A stretch of 64,000 bases of DNA from Urechidicola vernalis (GTDB lineage Bacteria > Bacteroidota > Bacteroidia > Flavobacteriales > Flavobacteriaceae), in the NCBI RefSeq assembly GCF_031846385.1, contig NZ_JAVRHV010000005.1, positions 62,001 to 126,000 on the forward strand. The letters are read 5' to 3'. Made by a program: the position numbers and the translations under genes. The notes below the pieces were generated by a model that worked only from the letters and a program-made list of their open reading frames with translations, had not been told where the DNA came from and did not search any database. Positions 16,802-25,282 of this stretch are shown one piece after another. Position 1 is the stretch's first letter. The number at the start of each line of letters is the position of its first letter.

Positions 16802-17641
16802 TTATAACGCGATATTATCAATCAGTCGAACTTCCCCTACATTTATTGCAATAAATGCGCGGTATTTTTCGCCCGAATTACGATGAATAGTTTCAATTAA
16901 ATTGGATTCATTCGCAATTTGAAAATACTCTAAATTAAGAACAGAACTTTTATCAAATTCCTTGACAACCCAATCATTAATTTCTGATATTTGAGTAGTG
17001 TTGAATTTCGCTTTTACAGTTTTTAAAACGCTATAAATTAAAGGCGTTTCTTTTCGTTCCAATCCTGTAAGTCGCACATTTCTAGAACTCATAGCCAATC
17101 CATCATCTTCTCTAAAAATATCGCAACCATGAATATGTACAGGAATGTTAAACTTTTCTACAAGTTTTCGAATAATTTGTAATTGTTGAAAATCCTTTTC
17201 TCCGAAATATGCGTTAGTTGGTTTTACAACTTCGAATAGTCTTTTTACAATAGTTCCAACCCCATCAAAATGACCTGTTCTAAAAGCCCCTTCCATTTGG
17301 TTTTCTAGTCCGTTGAAATCAAATTTTTCAGCTACAGAATTATCACCATACATCTCTTTTGGAGAAGGTGTAAAAACAACATCGCAGTCTATGTTTTCTA
17401 AATGTTGTAAATCTGCGTCTATTGTTTTCGGATAATTGATTAAATCATCAGCATTGTTAAATTGTGTAGGATTCACAAAAATACTCACCACAACCAAATC
17501 GTTTTCGGTTTTGGCTTTTTCAATAAGTGACAAGTGCCCATCATGAAGTGCGCCCATGGTAGGAACAAAACCAATATTTCGTTCGGTGGAAGCCGATGAT
17601 AAATGTTGTTGTAATTTTTTTATTGTTTCAAAAACCAACAT
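16802..17641 (-). CDS. panC: Pantoate--beta-alanine ligase
   Basis: 279 aa nucleotidyltransferase-fold enzyme that joins pantoate and beta-alanine using ATP. The N-terminal VPTMGALHDGHLSLI (26-40) carries the HxGH-type ATP site (His33, His36). FVNPTQFN, GYFGEKDFQQLQII-type and SSRNVRL segments are all present. It is first in the panC-panD-flippase-like-radA set. The exact -7 element TAAGTTTG lies at 17680-17673 on the minus strand, and the gene is divergent from the glycogen-synthase-like gene. Confidence 0.96.
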   Translation of the reverse strand: MLVFETIKKLQQHLSSASTERNIGFVPTMGALHDGHLSLIEKAKTENDLVVVSIFVNPTQFNNADDLINYPKTIDADLQHLENIDCDVVFTPSPKEMYGDNSVAEKFDFNGLENQMEGAFRTGHFDGVGTIVKRLFEVVKPTNAYFGEKDFQQLQIIRKLVEKFNIPVHIHGCDIFREDDGLAMSSRNVRLTGLERKETPLIYSVLKTVKAKFNTTQISEINDWVVKEFDKSSVLNLEYFQIANESNLIETIHRNSGEKYRAFIAINVGEVRLIDNIAL

Positions 17642-17672
17642 AGTAATCTGTTAATTACTGTTAAAGGGGGTG

Positions 17673-17721
17673 CAAACTTACTCTTTTGGGCGTAAATTCT
17701 GTATTAAATTTCGTATTTTTG
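17673..17721. promoter_or_regulatory. Divergent promoters of panC and the GT5-like gene
   Basis: TAAGTTTG on the minus strand (17680-17673) faces panC. TATTTTTG on the plus strand (17714-17721) faces the GT5-like gene at 17747. Both match TANNTTTG exactly, with leaders of roughly 20-25 nt. Confidence 0.7.
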
Positions 17722-17746
17722 CACAAAATTAATTCATACTAATAGA

Positions 17747-18556
17747 ATGAAGGATAAGAAAGTTTTGTACGTGTCTTCGGAAGTGGTTCCATATTTACCG
17801 GAAACCGAAATGTCGAGAATGTCTTTTGAGTCAGCGAGAATGGTGCATGGCAAAGGCGGTCAAACTAGAATTTTTATGCCAAGGTTTGGTGTTATTAATG
17901 AGCGAAGACATCAGTTACATGAGGTAATTCGTTTGTCAGGGATGAACTTAATTATTAACGATATAGACATGCCGTTAATTATAAAAGTTGCGTCAATTCC
18001 AAAAGAGAGAATGCAAGTATACTTTATTGACAACGATGAGTATTTTAAACGTAAAGCTATATTTACAGATGATAAAGGAGAATTATTCGACGATAATGAT
18101 GAACGAATGATCTTTTTTGCAAAAGGAGTTGTGGAAACGGTAAAGAAACTAAATTGGGCACCGGATATTATTCATGTGCATGGTTGGATGGCTTCTTTGT
18201 TACCACTATATTTGAAAGAATATTACAAAGATGATGCGCTTTTTGAAAACAGTAAAGTAGTTACATCTATTTATAATAATAAATTTGACGGTTCGTTAAA
18301 TGAAGAATTGAAGCAGAAAGTTCAGTTCGATAATATTGACGATCAAAAGTTAAATGAAATTGATACTCCAAACTTTTCTAATCTTCTAAAAATAGCCATC
18401 GAAAGTTCGGACGCAGTCATCACTGGAAGTGAAGATGTAGATCCTGAATTGGTGGAGTTTGCAAAATCTTTAGAGAAACCGGTATTAGATTTTCAACCGG
18501 TAGATCACTTTGAGGATGCTTACTACGATTTTTATCAAACAGAAGTGTTACAATAA
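17747..18556 (+). CDS. Glycogen/starch synthase N-terminal domain protein (catalytically doubtful)
   Basis: 269 aa, matching only the N-terminal Rossmann half of GT5 glycogen synthases, which are usually about 480 aa. It has KKVLYVSSEVVPYLPETEMS at the start, then RIFMPRFGVINERRHQLHEVIR, DNDEYFKRKA, and DIIHVHGWMASLLPLYLK near 144-161. The ADP-glucose-binding KTGGL motif expected after SSEVVPY is replaced by LPETEMSR, and the whole C-terminal GT-B domain is missing. It should not elongate glycogen by itself. The orphan domain is conserved next to panC in many flavobacteria as far as I recall, which argues for a real but unknown role. The DUF4270 gene follows after 13 nt. Confidence 0.82.
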   Translation: MKDKKVLYVSSEVVPYLPETEMSRMSFESARMVHGKGGQTRIFMPRFGVINERRHQLHEVIRLSGMNLIINDIDMPLIIKVASIPKERMQVYFIDNDEYFKRKAIFTDDKGELFDDNDERMIFFAKGVVETVKKLNWAPDIIHVHGWMASLLPLYLKEYYKDDALFENSKVVTSIYNNKFDGSLNEELKQKVQFDNIDDQKLNEIDTPNFSNLLKIAIESSDAVITGSEDVDPELVEFAKSLEKPVLDFQPVDHFEDAYYDFYQTEVLQ

Positions 18557-18569
18557 ATTAATATTGTTT

Positions 18570-20072
18570 ATGGCTAAAAGTATTGTAAAGGCTATTAAGT
18601 TAGTAGCGTTAGCGTTGTTATTTGTTTCCGGAATAGTTTCTTGTGAAGGAGATCTTGAAGATGTAGGAGTTGGAATTGTAGATAATGGGTTATTTGAAAC
18701 ACAAGAGTTTTCTTCTAATGTAAAAGCCTATAATCAAAATGATTTAGAGGTTAAGGCAAATAGACTAGGTCAATATTTACTAGGAATTTATAAAAATAAT
18801 GATTTTGGATCGTTAGATGCCTCTATTGTTGGGCAAGCTGCTTTTCTATCAACTATAAATTTTGGAACAGACCCAGCAATTGATTCTGTTGTGTTAAACA
18901 TTCCTTATTTGGCAACTAGAGATGCAGAAGACAATGAAGACGGTTCGCCAAAATGGGAATTGGACTCTATTTTTGGTGACCAATCTACAGAGTATACACT
19001 AAGTGTTTACGAGTTAAACACTTATTTGAATACCTTAGATCCAGAGAATCCTGGTGAAGAATTAGATTATTATTCGGATGAAACGTATTTGTTTAAACCA
19101 ACTGCTTTGTATAGTGGTGCGTTTAAGCCAAATAAGAATGATACGATATCAATTATTCAGCGTAAAGAAATAATAATTGACGAAGATACAATGGAGCATG
19201 ATGCTGATACAATTAAAGAATCAAATTCGGCTCCATCGATAAAATTACCTTTAAACACTCAGTTTTTTGAAGATAATTTTTTAACCAACCCTGAGGTATT
19301 TGAAAGTCAAGCGGCTTTTATTGAGTTTTTTAATGGATTATACCTTCAAGCTTCAAAGATAAACCCAACAGATGATACATCTATTATGGCGTTAGAATTT
19401 CAGCGTTCAAAAATGATTATTTATTATACGAATACCGTTGGGGAGGAACGTACGAAGCAGACGGCAAATTTCTATTTTAACAATGTAAATAATAATACAT
19501 ATATTAGAGATTATACAGATTCTAAAGCGAAACCATTCTTAGATGCGCCAAATACAATAGATGGAGATACCCGTTTGTTTTTAAATGGAGCCGCTGGCTC
19601 TGTTGCTTTGGTTGATCTTTTTGTGGATGAAGATTTGGATGAAATTAGATCTAAAAATTGGTTAATTAATGAGGCAAACTTGATTTTATATTTAGATGAG
19701 TCTGCGGATTTATCTATTCTGCCAGAGCGTTTGTTCTTATACAATTATGAAGATGAAACTCAGATAGCGGATGTCGTTTTGGGTTCTGAAATTTTTGGAG
19801 GTTATTTAGAACGAGATGAAGATGGGAATCCATGGCGTTATAAAATGAAAATAACGAATTATATTTCGAGAATTCTAAAGGAAGATGACCCAACTGAATT
19901 GAAGCAATTAGCAATTAAGGTAATGAATGCTTCAGATATTCCAAATGAGATATTAGATCTTGAAGTTCAGGATTATAGTTGGACTCCAAAGGGAATTATT
20001 GTTCATGGGAGTAATTCGGAAAATGCTGAAAAAAGATTGAAATTGGAGCTTGTTTACTCCGAAAAGAAATAA
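18570..20072 (+). CDS. DUF4270 family lipoprotein
   Basis: 500 aa from the ATG at 18570. The frame runs back to 18510 inside the previous gene, but MAKSIVKAIKLVALALLFVS is a clean signal peptide with lipobox VSC at Cys25. DUF4270 is a large Bacteroidota-only lipoprotein family. Characteristic parts are DLEDVGVG after the lipobox, DPAIDSVVLNIPY near residue 105, and a C-terminal region ending SWTPKGIIVHG and RLKLELVYSEKK. The mature protein is probably on the outer membrane. Its placement between the GT5-like gene and glmS (31 nt before glmS) hints at cell-envelope polysaccharide metabolism, but the function is unknown. Confidence 0.88.
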   Translation: MAKSIVKAIKLVALALLFVSGIVSCEGDLEDVGVGIVDNGLFETQEFSSNVKAYNQNDLEVKANRLGQYLLGIYKNNDFGSLDASIVGQAAFLSTINFGTDPAIDSVVLNIPYLATRDAEDNEDGSPKWELDSIFGDQSTEYTLSVYELNTYLNTLDPENPGEELDYYSDETYLFKPTALYSGAFKPNKNDTISIIQRKEIIIDEDTMEHDADTIKESNSAPSIKLPLNTQFFEDNFLTNPEVFESQAAFIEFFNGLYLQASKINPTDDTSIMALEFQRSKMIIYYTNTVGEERTKQTANFYFNNVNNNTYIRDYTDSKAKPFLDAPNTIDGDTRLFLNGAAGSVALVDLFVDEDLDEIRSKNWLINEANLILYLDESADLSILPERLFLYNYEDETQIADVVLGSEIFGGYLERDEDGNPWRYKMKITNYISRILKEDDPTELKQLAIKVMNASDIPNEILDLEVQDYSWTPKGIIVHGSNSENAEKRLKLELVYSEKK

Positions 20073-20103
20073 AAAAGACTGCTAACTTAAAAAACTTATT
20101 GCT

Positions 20104-21954
20104 ATGTGTGGAATCGCTGGATATATCGGATACAGAGATGCGTATCCTATTGTTGTAAATGGCTTAAAACGCCTCGAATATAGAGGTTATGATAGTGCCG
20201 GAATACTTATGTATAATGAAGGTGTTCATATATCTAAAACAAAAGGTAAGGTAGCAGATTTAGAAGCAAGCATTGCTGCTGAAGATGCAAAAATTGGAAC
20301 TCTTGGATTCGGACATACACGTTGGGCGACCCATGGTGAACCAAATGATGAAAACGCCCACCCCCATGTGTCAAACTCAGGAGATTTAGTTATAATTCAC
20401 AATGGAATTATTGAGAATTATGATACTATTAAAAAGGAGTTAATCAATAGAGGGTACACTTTTAAAAGTGATACCGATACCGAAGTGTTGGTAAATCTTA
20501 TTGAAGAAATTCAAAAAACAAACAAAGTTAAACTTGGAAAAGCTGTTCAATTGGCTTTGAATGAAGTGATAGGTGCTTATGCTATTGCTGTGTTTGATAA
20601 AAATAAACCAAACGAACTGGTAGTTGCAAGGTTAGGAAGTCCTATTGCTATTGGTATTGGTGAAAATAATTCAGAGTTTTTTGTTGCTTCTGACGCTTCA
20701 CCATTTATTGAATATACAAAAAACGCCATTTATTTAGAGGATGAGGAAATGGCTGTAATTAGAGTTGGGAAAAAAATTAAAACTAGAAAGTTATCTGACG
20801 ATTCATTAGTAGATCATGATATTCATGAACTGAAAATGAATCTAGAACAAATAGAAAAAGGTGGTTATGACCACTTTATGTTAAAAGAGATTTATGAACA
20901 ACCACATGCTATAACTGATACTTTTAGAGGGCGCCTATTGGTGAATGAAGGGATCATTAGAATGGCTGGTATAGATGATCATATTGAAAAGTTTCAGAAT
21001 GCCAATAGAATTATTGTGGTGGCCTGTGGAACTTCTTGGCACGCTGGTTTGGTTGGAGAATATTTATTTGAAGATTTGGCACGTATTCCTGTTGAAGTTG
21101 AATATGCATCTGAATTTAGATATAGAAACCCAATTATTACAGAGAAGGATGTGGTAATTGCTATTTCTCAATCTGGGGAAACAGCGGACACTTTAGCGGC
21201 TATTAAATTAGCTAAAGAAAAAGGAGCTTTTGTATTTGGAGTTTGTAATGTAGTAGGTTCTTCTATAGCTCGTGAAACGCATGCAGGTGCTTATACGCAT
21301 GCTGGCCCAGAAATTGGAGTAGCATCAACAAAAGCCTTCACAACTCAAATTACATTACTTTCTTTAATAGCATTGAAATTAGGAAAAGCGAATGGTAATT
21401 TGTCTCATGGTCAATACCATGCCTATTTGAATGAAATGGAATTGATTCCTAGAAAGGTAGAAGTTTTACTTTCAATGAATGAATTGGTACAGCATGTTGC
21501 GTCTATTTATAAAGATGTTCCTAATTGTTTATACTTGGGTAGAGGATATAATTTCCCGGTAGCCTTAGAAGGAGCATTAAAGCTTAAAGAAATTTCATAT
21601 ATCCATGCAGAAGGATATCCAGCCGCAGAAATGAAGCATGGACCAATTGCATTAATTGACGAAAATATGCCGGTAATTGTTATTGCAACAAGCAAGGGAC
21701 ATTATGAAAAAGTGGTAAGCAACATTCAAGAAATAAAATCACGTAAAGGAAAAATTATCGCAATTGTTACTGAAGGAGATACTCAGGTAAAAGAAATTGC
21801 GGACCATGTAATTGAAATTCCCGAAACAGACGAATTGTTTACGCCTTTATTGACTACAATCCCATTACAATTATTATCATATCATATTGCTGTGATGCTA
21901 GGTAAGAATGTAGATCAACCAAGAAATTTGGCAAAATCAGTTACGGTTGAATAA
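20104..21954 (+). CDS. glmS: Glutamine--fructose-6-phosphate aminotransferase (isomerizing)
   Basis: 616 aa, full length. It makes glucosamine-6-phosphate, the entry to UDP-GlcNAc for peptidoglycan and LPS. The nucleophile Cys2 follows Met1 (MCGIAGYIG), the glutaminase segments RWATHGEPNDENAHPH and HNGIIENYD follow, and two SIS sugar-isomerase domains fill the C-terminal half (ACGTSWHAG and SQSGETADTL, then LGRGYNFPVALEGALKLKE). It ends in LAKSVTVE as in the family. It is the last of the GT5-like/DUF4270/glmS set. No glmS ribozyme is evident in the 31-nt gap. Its 3' end overlaps the convergent flavoprotein gene by 14 nt. Confidence 0.97.
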   Translation: MCGIAGYIGYRDAYPIVVNGLKRLEYRGYDSAGILMYNEGVHISKTKGKVADLEASIAAEDAKIGTLGFGHTRWATHGEPNDENAHPHVSNSGDLVIIHNGIIENYDTIKKELINRGYTFKSDTDTEVLVNLIEEIQKTNKVKLGKAVQLALNEVIGAYAIAVFDKNKPNELVVARLGSPIAIGIGENNSEFFVASDASPFIEYTKNAIYLEDEEMAVIRVGKKIKTRKLSDDSLVDHDIHELKMNLEQIEKGGYDHFMLKEIYEQPHAITDTFRGRLLVNEGIIRMAGIDDHIEKFQNANRIIVVACGTSWHAGLVGEYLFEDLARIPVEVEYASEFRYRNPIITEKDVVIAISQSGETADTLAAIKLAKEKGAFVFGVCNVVGSSIARETHAGAYTHAGPEIGVASTKAFTTQITLLSLIALKLGKANGNLSHGQYHAYLNEMELIPRKVEVLLSMNELVQHVASIYKDVPNCLYLGRGYNFPVALEGALKLKEISYIHAEGYPAAEMKHGPIALIDENMPVIVIATSKGHYEKVVSNIQEIKSRKGKIIAIVTEGDTQVKEIADHVIEIPETDELFTPLLTTIPLQLLSYHIAVMLGKNVDQPRNLAKSVTVE

Positions 21955-22552
21955 TGGAATCATGCACCTTAACAGGTTTTCCATTATTCCATAAACACAT
22001 AATATCGGTAGCCACAGAAGTTCCACTTCCGGTAGCTATTGCAAATTGACTTCGATGACCAGCAAGTACACCAGCAACGTAAATGTTTTTGGTAACTTGG
22101 TGGTCATCGTTTTTTAGTTGGGTTCTATTTTTTTCAGGTGGAAGTTTGGCATGTAACTCCGTATATTTTTCCACGCCTTTAATGCTAAAATTTTTAGGTC
22201 CAACGGCAACTACAATTGTTTTGGCCGTGTAACTATTCTTATTCGTTATAACTTCAATAGTATCATCACTCTCGATAATATTTAGAACTTTTTCATTTTC
22301 TATTTGATGTACATGCGGAAATAACTTAGATAATTGATCTGTACCAGCCTTCATGATTTCTTTACCGGTAATACTTTCTTTTAAGCCCAATACATTATTG
22401 AACATAGCATTTTGTAAAGAAGAGGTCTTTTGATGGGTAATAATGCCAATAGATTTATCTTTTGCATAAGGCTGTGTTATGGCAGAACCTAGCATTATTG
22501 CGCAAGAAAGCCCAGCTGCACCCCCACCAATAATCAATACATCGTAGGTCAT
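21941..22552 (-). CDS. Miniature FAD-dependent oxidoreductase (thioredoxin-reductase-like, no NADPH domain)
   Basis: 203 aa. The FAD-binding GGGAAGLSCAIML is at residues 9-21 and the C-terminal FAD motif NIYVAGVLAGHRSQFAIATG near 163-182, as in thioredoxin-reductase-like flavoproteins. The usual NADPH-binding insertion and the CxxC redox pair are absent; the protein passes from one FAD half to the other through a short bridge. The length matches other small two-part flavoproteins of Bacteroidota rather than a truncation: start and stop are clean. It may need a partner reductase. It sits 0 nt downstream of the MarC-like gene, so they form an operon, and it overlaps the end of glmS. Confidence 0.8.
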   Translation of the reverse strand: MTYDVLIIGGGAAGLSCAIMLGSAITQPYAKDKSIGIITHQKTSSLQNAMFNNVLGLKESITGKEIMKAGTDQLSKLFPHVHQIENEKVLNIIESDDTIEVITNKNSYTAKTIVVAVGPKNFSIKGVEKYTELHAKLPPEKNRTQLKNDDHQVTKNIYVAGVLAGHRSQFAIATGSGTSVATDIMCLWNNGKPVKVHDSIIQP

Positions 22553-23131
22553 TTAGAACAACATTTTAATATTTGCAGCAAATAGTTTTACAGCGATAGC
22601 AAGTAGAATAACACCAAATATTTTTCGAATTATTTTGATTCCATTTGGACCAATTAATCGTTCAATTTTAGAAGAAGTTTTTAGAACAATGTAAATTAAA
22701 ATTACGTTTAAAATTACAGCAACAATAATGTTTTCAACTTCAAATTCCGCACGAAGCGACAATAGTGTTGTTAAACTACCTGGGCCTGCAATTAGAGGAA
22801 ATGCTAATGGAAATACAGAAGCAGTAATAGCATCACCTTCATCGTCTTTATATAAAGTTATTCCTAAAATCATTTCAAGCGCAATAAAGAAAAGGATAAA
22901 AGCACCAGCCACAGCAAATGAATTTACATCAACCCCAATTAGAGACAATAAGCTTTTACCAAGAAATAGAAAAAAGATCATTATTATACCAGCGATTATT
23001 GACGCTTTTTCTGACTGGATTTGACCCGCTTTTTTACGTAAATCAATAATAATTGGAATATTACCAATAATATCAATAACAGCAAATAATACCATAAAGG
23101 CTGTAAATATTTCTTTAAAATTAAAATTCAT
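22553..23131 (-). CDS. MarC-family integral membrane protein
   Basis: 192 aa with six predicted membrane helices. It matches MarC by IIGNIPIIIDLRKKAG (residues 22-37), the ALEMILGI helix, and FPLAFPLIAGPGSLTTLLSL (107-126). MarC proteins are inner-membrane proteins of unknown transport function; the old link to multiple antibiotic resistance is not supported. The -7 element TAATTTTG on the minus strand (23156-23149) gives a leader of about 12 nt. The miniature flavoprotein follows directly. Confidence 0.9.
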   Translation of the reverse strand: MNFNFKEIFTAFMVLFAVIDIIGNIPIIIDLRKKAGQIQSEKASIIAGIIMIFFLFLGKSLLSLIGVDVNSFAVAGAFILFFIALEMILGITLYKDDEGDAITASVFPLAFPLIAGPGSLTTLLSLRAEFEVENIIVAVILNVILIYIVLKTSSKIERLIGPNGIKIIRKIFGVILLAIAVKLFAANIKMLF

Positions 23132-23148
23132 GTCTAGTTATTTTATTG

Positions 23149-23220
23149 CAAAATTAGTAAATAGAGAATTGGATAATGTGATCTTAGTGTAAAATTAAGG
23201 AAATAATAATTGTATTTTCG
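23149..23220. promoter_or_regulatory. Divergent promoters of the marC-like and DUF3109 genes
   Basis: TAATTTTG on the minus strand (23156-23149) serves the marC-like gene. TATTTTCG (23213-23220, one mismatch) ends 4 nt before the ATG at 23225 on the plus strand, so the DUF3109 mRNA is likely leaderless. Confidence 0.6.
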
Positions 23221-23224
23221 CAGC

Positions 23225-23803
23225 ATGATTCAAATTGGAAAAACAATTATTTCAGAAGACATACTCGAAAAAGAATTCGTTTGCAATTTATCAGCTTGTA
23301 AAGGAGCTTGCTGTGTAGACGGCGATGCAGGCGCTCCGTTAGAAGAGGGGGAATTAAAGAAATTAATGGATGTGTATCCTAAAGTAAAACCTTATTTAAG
23401 ACCAGAAGGAATTGCAGCGATTGAAGAACAAGGATTGTTTACCACAACTGATGGTGAGCATGAAACCACGTTAATAGATGGTAAAGATTGCGCCTATGTC
23501 ATTTTTGATGAACACAATACTGCATTATGCGGAATTGAAGAGGCCTACAATCAAGGAGATGTTGATTGGAAAAAACCTATTTCTTGTCATTTATATCCAA
23601 TTCGCGTTCAGGATTACAGTGAGTTTTCTGCTGTAAATTATCATAAGTGGCAAATTTGTGATGATGCTTGTTCTTTAGGTAAAGAATTACAAGTGCCAAC
23701 GTATAAATTTGTGAAGCAAGCTTTAATTAGAAAATTTGGTGAAGATTGGTATGCCGAATTAGAGAAAGTTGCAGAAGAATATAAAAAATTTAAGAGTAAA
23801 TAA
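23225..23803 (+). CDS. DUF3109 cysteine-rich protein
   Basis: 192 aa starting at the ATG at 23225 (MIQIGKTIISEDILEKEF). A TTG 15 nt upstream lies before the -7 element and is not used. Conserved cysteines are in CNLSACKGACC, CAYVIFDEHNTALC, SCHLYPIR and CDDAC, the pattern of DUF3109, related to the YkgJ-type metal or iron-sulfur cluster proteins. No signal peptide. Function unknown; cluster binding is inferred from the cysteine spacing. Confidence 0.85.
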   Translation: MIQIGKTIISEDILEKEFVCNLSACKGACCVDGDAGAPLEEGELKKLMDVYPKVKPYLRPEGIAAIEEQGLFTTTDGEHETTLIDGKDCAYVIFDEHNTALCGIEEAYNQGDVDWKKPISCHLYPIRVQDYSEFSAVNYHKWQICDDACSLGKELQVPTYKFVKQALIRKFGEDWYAELEKVAEEYKKFKSK

Positions 23804-24124
23804 TCTCATATTATTTTTCTCTTAAAATGATCTTCGTTTTTGACACCGTTACTTTACAATAGTAATTTTCTGATTTGACGTTTTGCAGAGAAGTCAGTAC
23901 CCGTCTAGTTTTAGTAAATTTTCGTAAGCATAAACAGTTGATTTCAAGATAGTTGTGCAACTTGGTGTTTTGTGGCAATATCGCTAATTCTTAATAATTT
24001 GTTAAAAACTAGAGCCTATTGTGAATAAGTATGACTTTTATTTTTGACGATTATTTTAAATATTTGTTTCACTCCATTCAGAGAGAGAAACTAATTTTTT
24101 GACCCTAGATAAGATTCAATTCAA
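23804..24124. other. 321-nt intergenic region before nrdB
   Basis: No open frame of note and no tRNA fold seen. The only clear signal is the nrdB promoter near its right end. I found no NrdR box (the 16-nt palindromic motif of nrd genes) by eye. Confidence 0.5.
24019..24046 (+). promoter_or_regulatory. Promoter of nrdB
   Basis: The -7 element TATTTTTG (24039-24046) is preceded by a -33-like TTG (24019-24021), 17 nt away. Transcription would begin near 24053 and give a leader of about 72 nt, unusually long for this window. Confidence 0.65.
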
Positions 24125-25096
24125 ATGCCTAACGTAGAACCAATATTACAAGAAAATAAAGACAGATTTGTAATTTTTCCAATTCAACACCATGATATTT
24201 GGGATTGGTATAAAAAACAACAAGCAATGATTTGGACCGCTGAAGAAATTGATTTAGAGGCGGACGTTAAAGATTGGGAAAATAAATTGAGTGACGATGA
24301 GCGTTATTTTATCAAACATATCCTAGCATTTTTCGCTGCTTCTGATGGTATTGTAAACGAAAATTTAGCAGAAAATTTTGTAAACGAAGTACAATATTCG
24401 GAAGCGAAATTCTTTTATGGATTTCAAATAATGATGGAAAATGTACATTCTGAGGTGTATTCATTATTGATTGATACATATGTAAAAAAAGAAGCAGAAA
24501 AGGATCAATTGTTTAGAGCAATTGAAGTTTTTCCAGCAATTAAAGAAAAAGCAGATTGGGCGCTTAAATGGATAGAAAGCGATGATTTTGCAGAACGTTT
24601 AATTGCGTTTGCTGCTGTAGAAGGAATTTTCTTTTCAGGGAGTTTTTGCTCTATCTTCTGGATGAAAAAAAGAGGATTATTACCAGGATTAGCGTTTTCG
24701 AATGAGTTAATTTCAAGAGATGAAGGGTTGCACTGCGATTTTGCAGTTCACCTTCATAACAAGCATATTGTAAATAAAGTGCCGAAGGAAAAAATCACTA
24801 AGATTTTAACGGATGCATTAGACATAGAAAGAGGGTTTATTACCGAATCATTACCGGTTAGTTTAATTGGTATGAATGCCAAATTAATGACACAGTACCT
24901 TGAGTTTGTAACGGATAGGCTGTTGTTGGAGTTTGGATGTGAAAAGGTATATAATTCAACAAATCCATTCGATTTTATGGAAATGATTTCCTTAGAAGGA
25001 AAGACAAATTTCTTTGAAAAAAGAGTATCTGAATACCAGAAAGCCGGAGTAAAATCTGGAGGAACTGGAAGCATCTCTTTTGATGCTGACTTTTAA
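24125..25096 (+). CDS. nrdB: Ribonucleoside-diphosphate reductase subunit beta (class Ia)
   Basis: 323 aa radical-generating R2 subunit of ribonucleotide reductase, eukaryote-like in sequence. The diiron ligands are Asp74 (FFAASDGI), Glu105 and His108 (MMENVHSEVY), Glu166 (AAVEGIFF), and Glu200 and His203 (RDEGLHCDF). The stable radical is on Tyr112. The spacing agrees with mouse R2 (Asp139, Glu170, His173, Tyr177). It pairs with NrdA encoded 186 nt downstream to make dNTP precursors. Confidence 0.96.
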   Translation: MPNVEPILQENKDRFVIFPIQHHDIWDWYKKQQAMIWTAEEIDLEADVKDWENKLSDDERYFIKHILAFFAASDGIVNENLAENFVNEVQYSEAKFFYGFQIMMENVHSEVYSLLIDTYVKKEAEKDQLFRAIEVFPAIKEKADWALKWIESDDFAERLIAFAAVEGIFFSGSFCSIFWMKKRGLLPGLAFSNELISRDEGLHCDFAVHLHNKHIVNKVPKEKITKILTDALDIERGFITESLPVSLIGMNAKLMTQYLEFVTDRLLLEFGCEKVYNSTNPFDFMEMISLEGKTNFFEKRVSEYQKAGVKSGGTGSISFDADF

Positions 25097-25282
25097 AAGT
25101 CACCTATATATTTAACGAATTCAACTGAATTCTTTAATAAAGAAACCCCACTTAGTTTCTTGTTTTAACAGGAGACTCCAAATATTTTGGCTTTTCGGTG
25201 AAATCCCGAATGGCAAAAAACATTAATTAAAATAGCCCATAGAGGCATAAGAGGTATAACTAATTAAAAAACGTTTAAAAAG
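25097..25282 (+). other. 186-nt spacer between nrdB and nrdA with possible secondary structure
   Basis: Long for two subunits of one enzyme. It holds small inverted repeats (GAATTC-ACT-type at about 25119-25134, AGAAAC with GTTTCT at about 25141-25163) but no T run, no exact -7 element and no ORF. It may be an RNA structure that tunes nrdA expression; this is not supported beyond the inverted repeats. Confidence 0.3.

Noticed and set aside
20073..20103. glmS ribozyme in the glmS leader
   Set aside because: The leader between the preceding stop and glmS is only 31 nt, too short for the ribozyme core.
23804..24124. NrdR box or riboswitch upstream of nrdB
   Set aside because: No 16-nt palindromic NrdR motif or structured leader recognised; only a promoter is clear.
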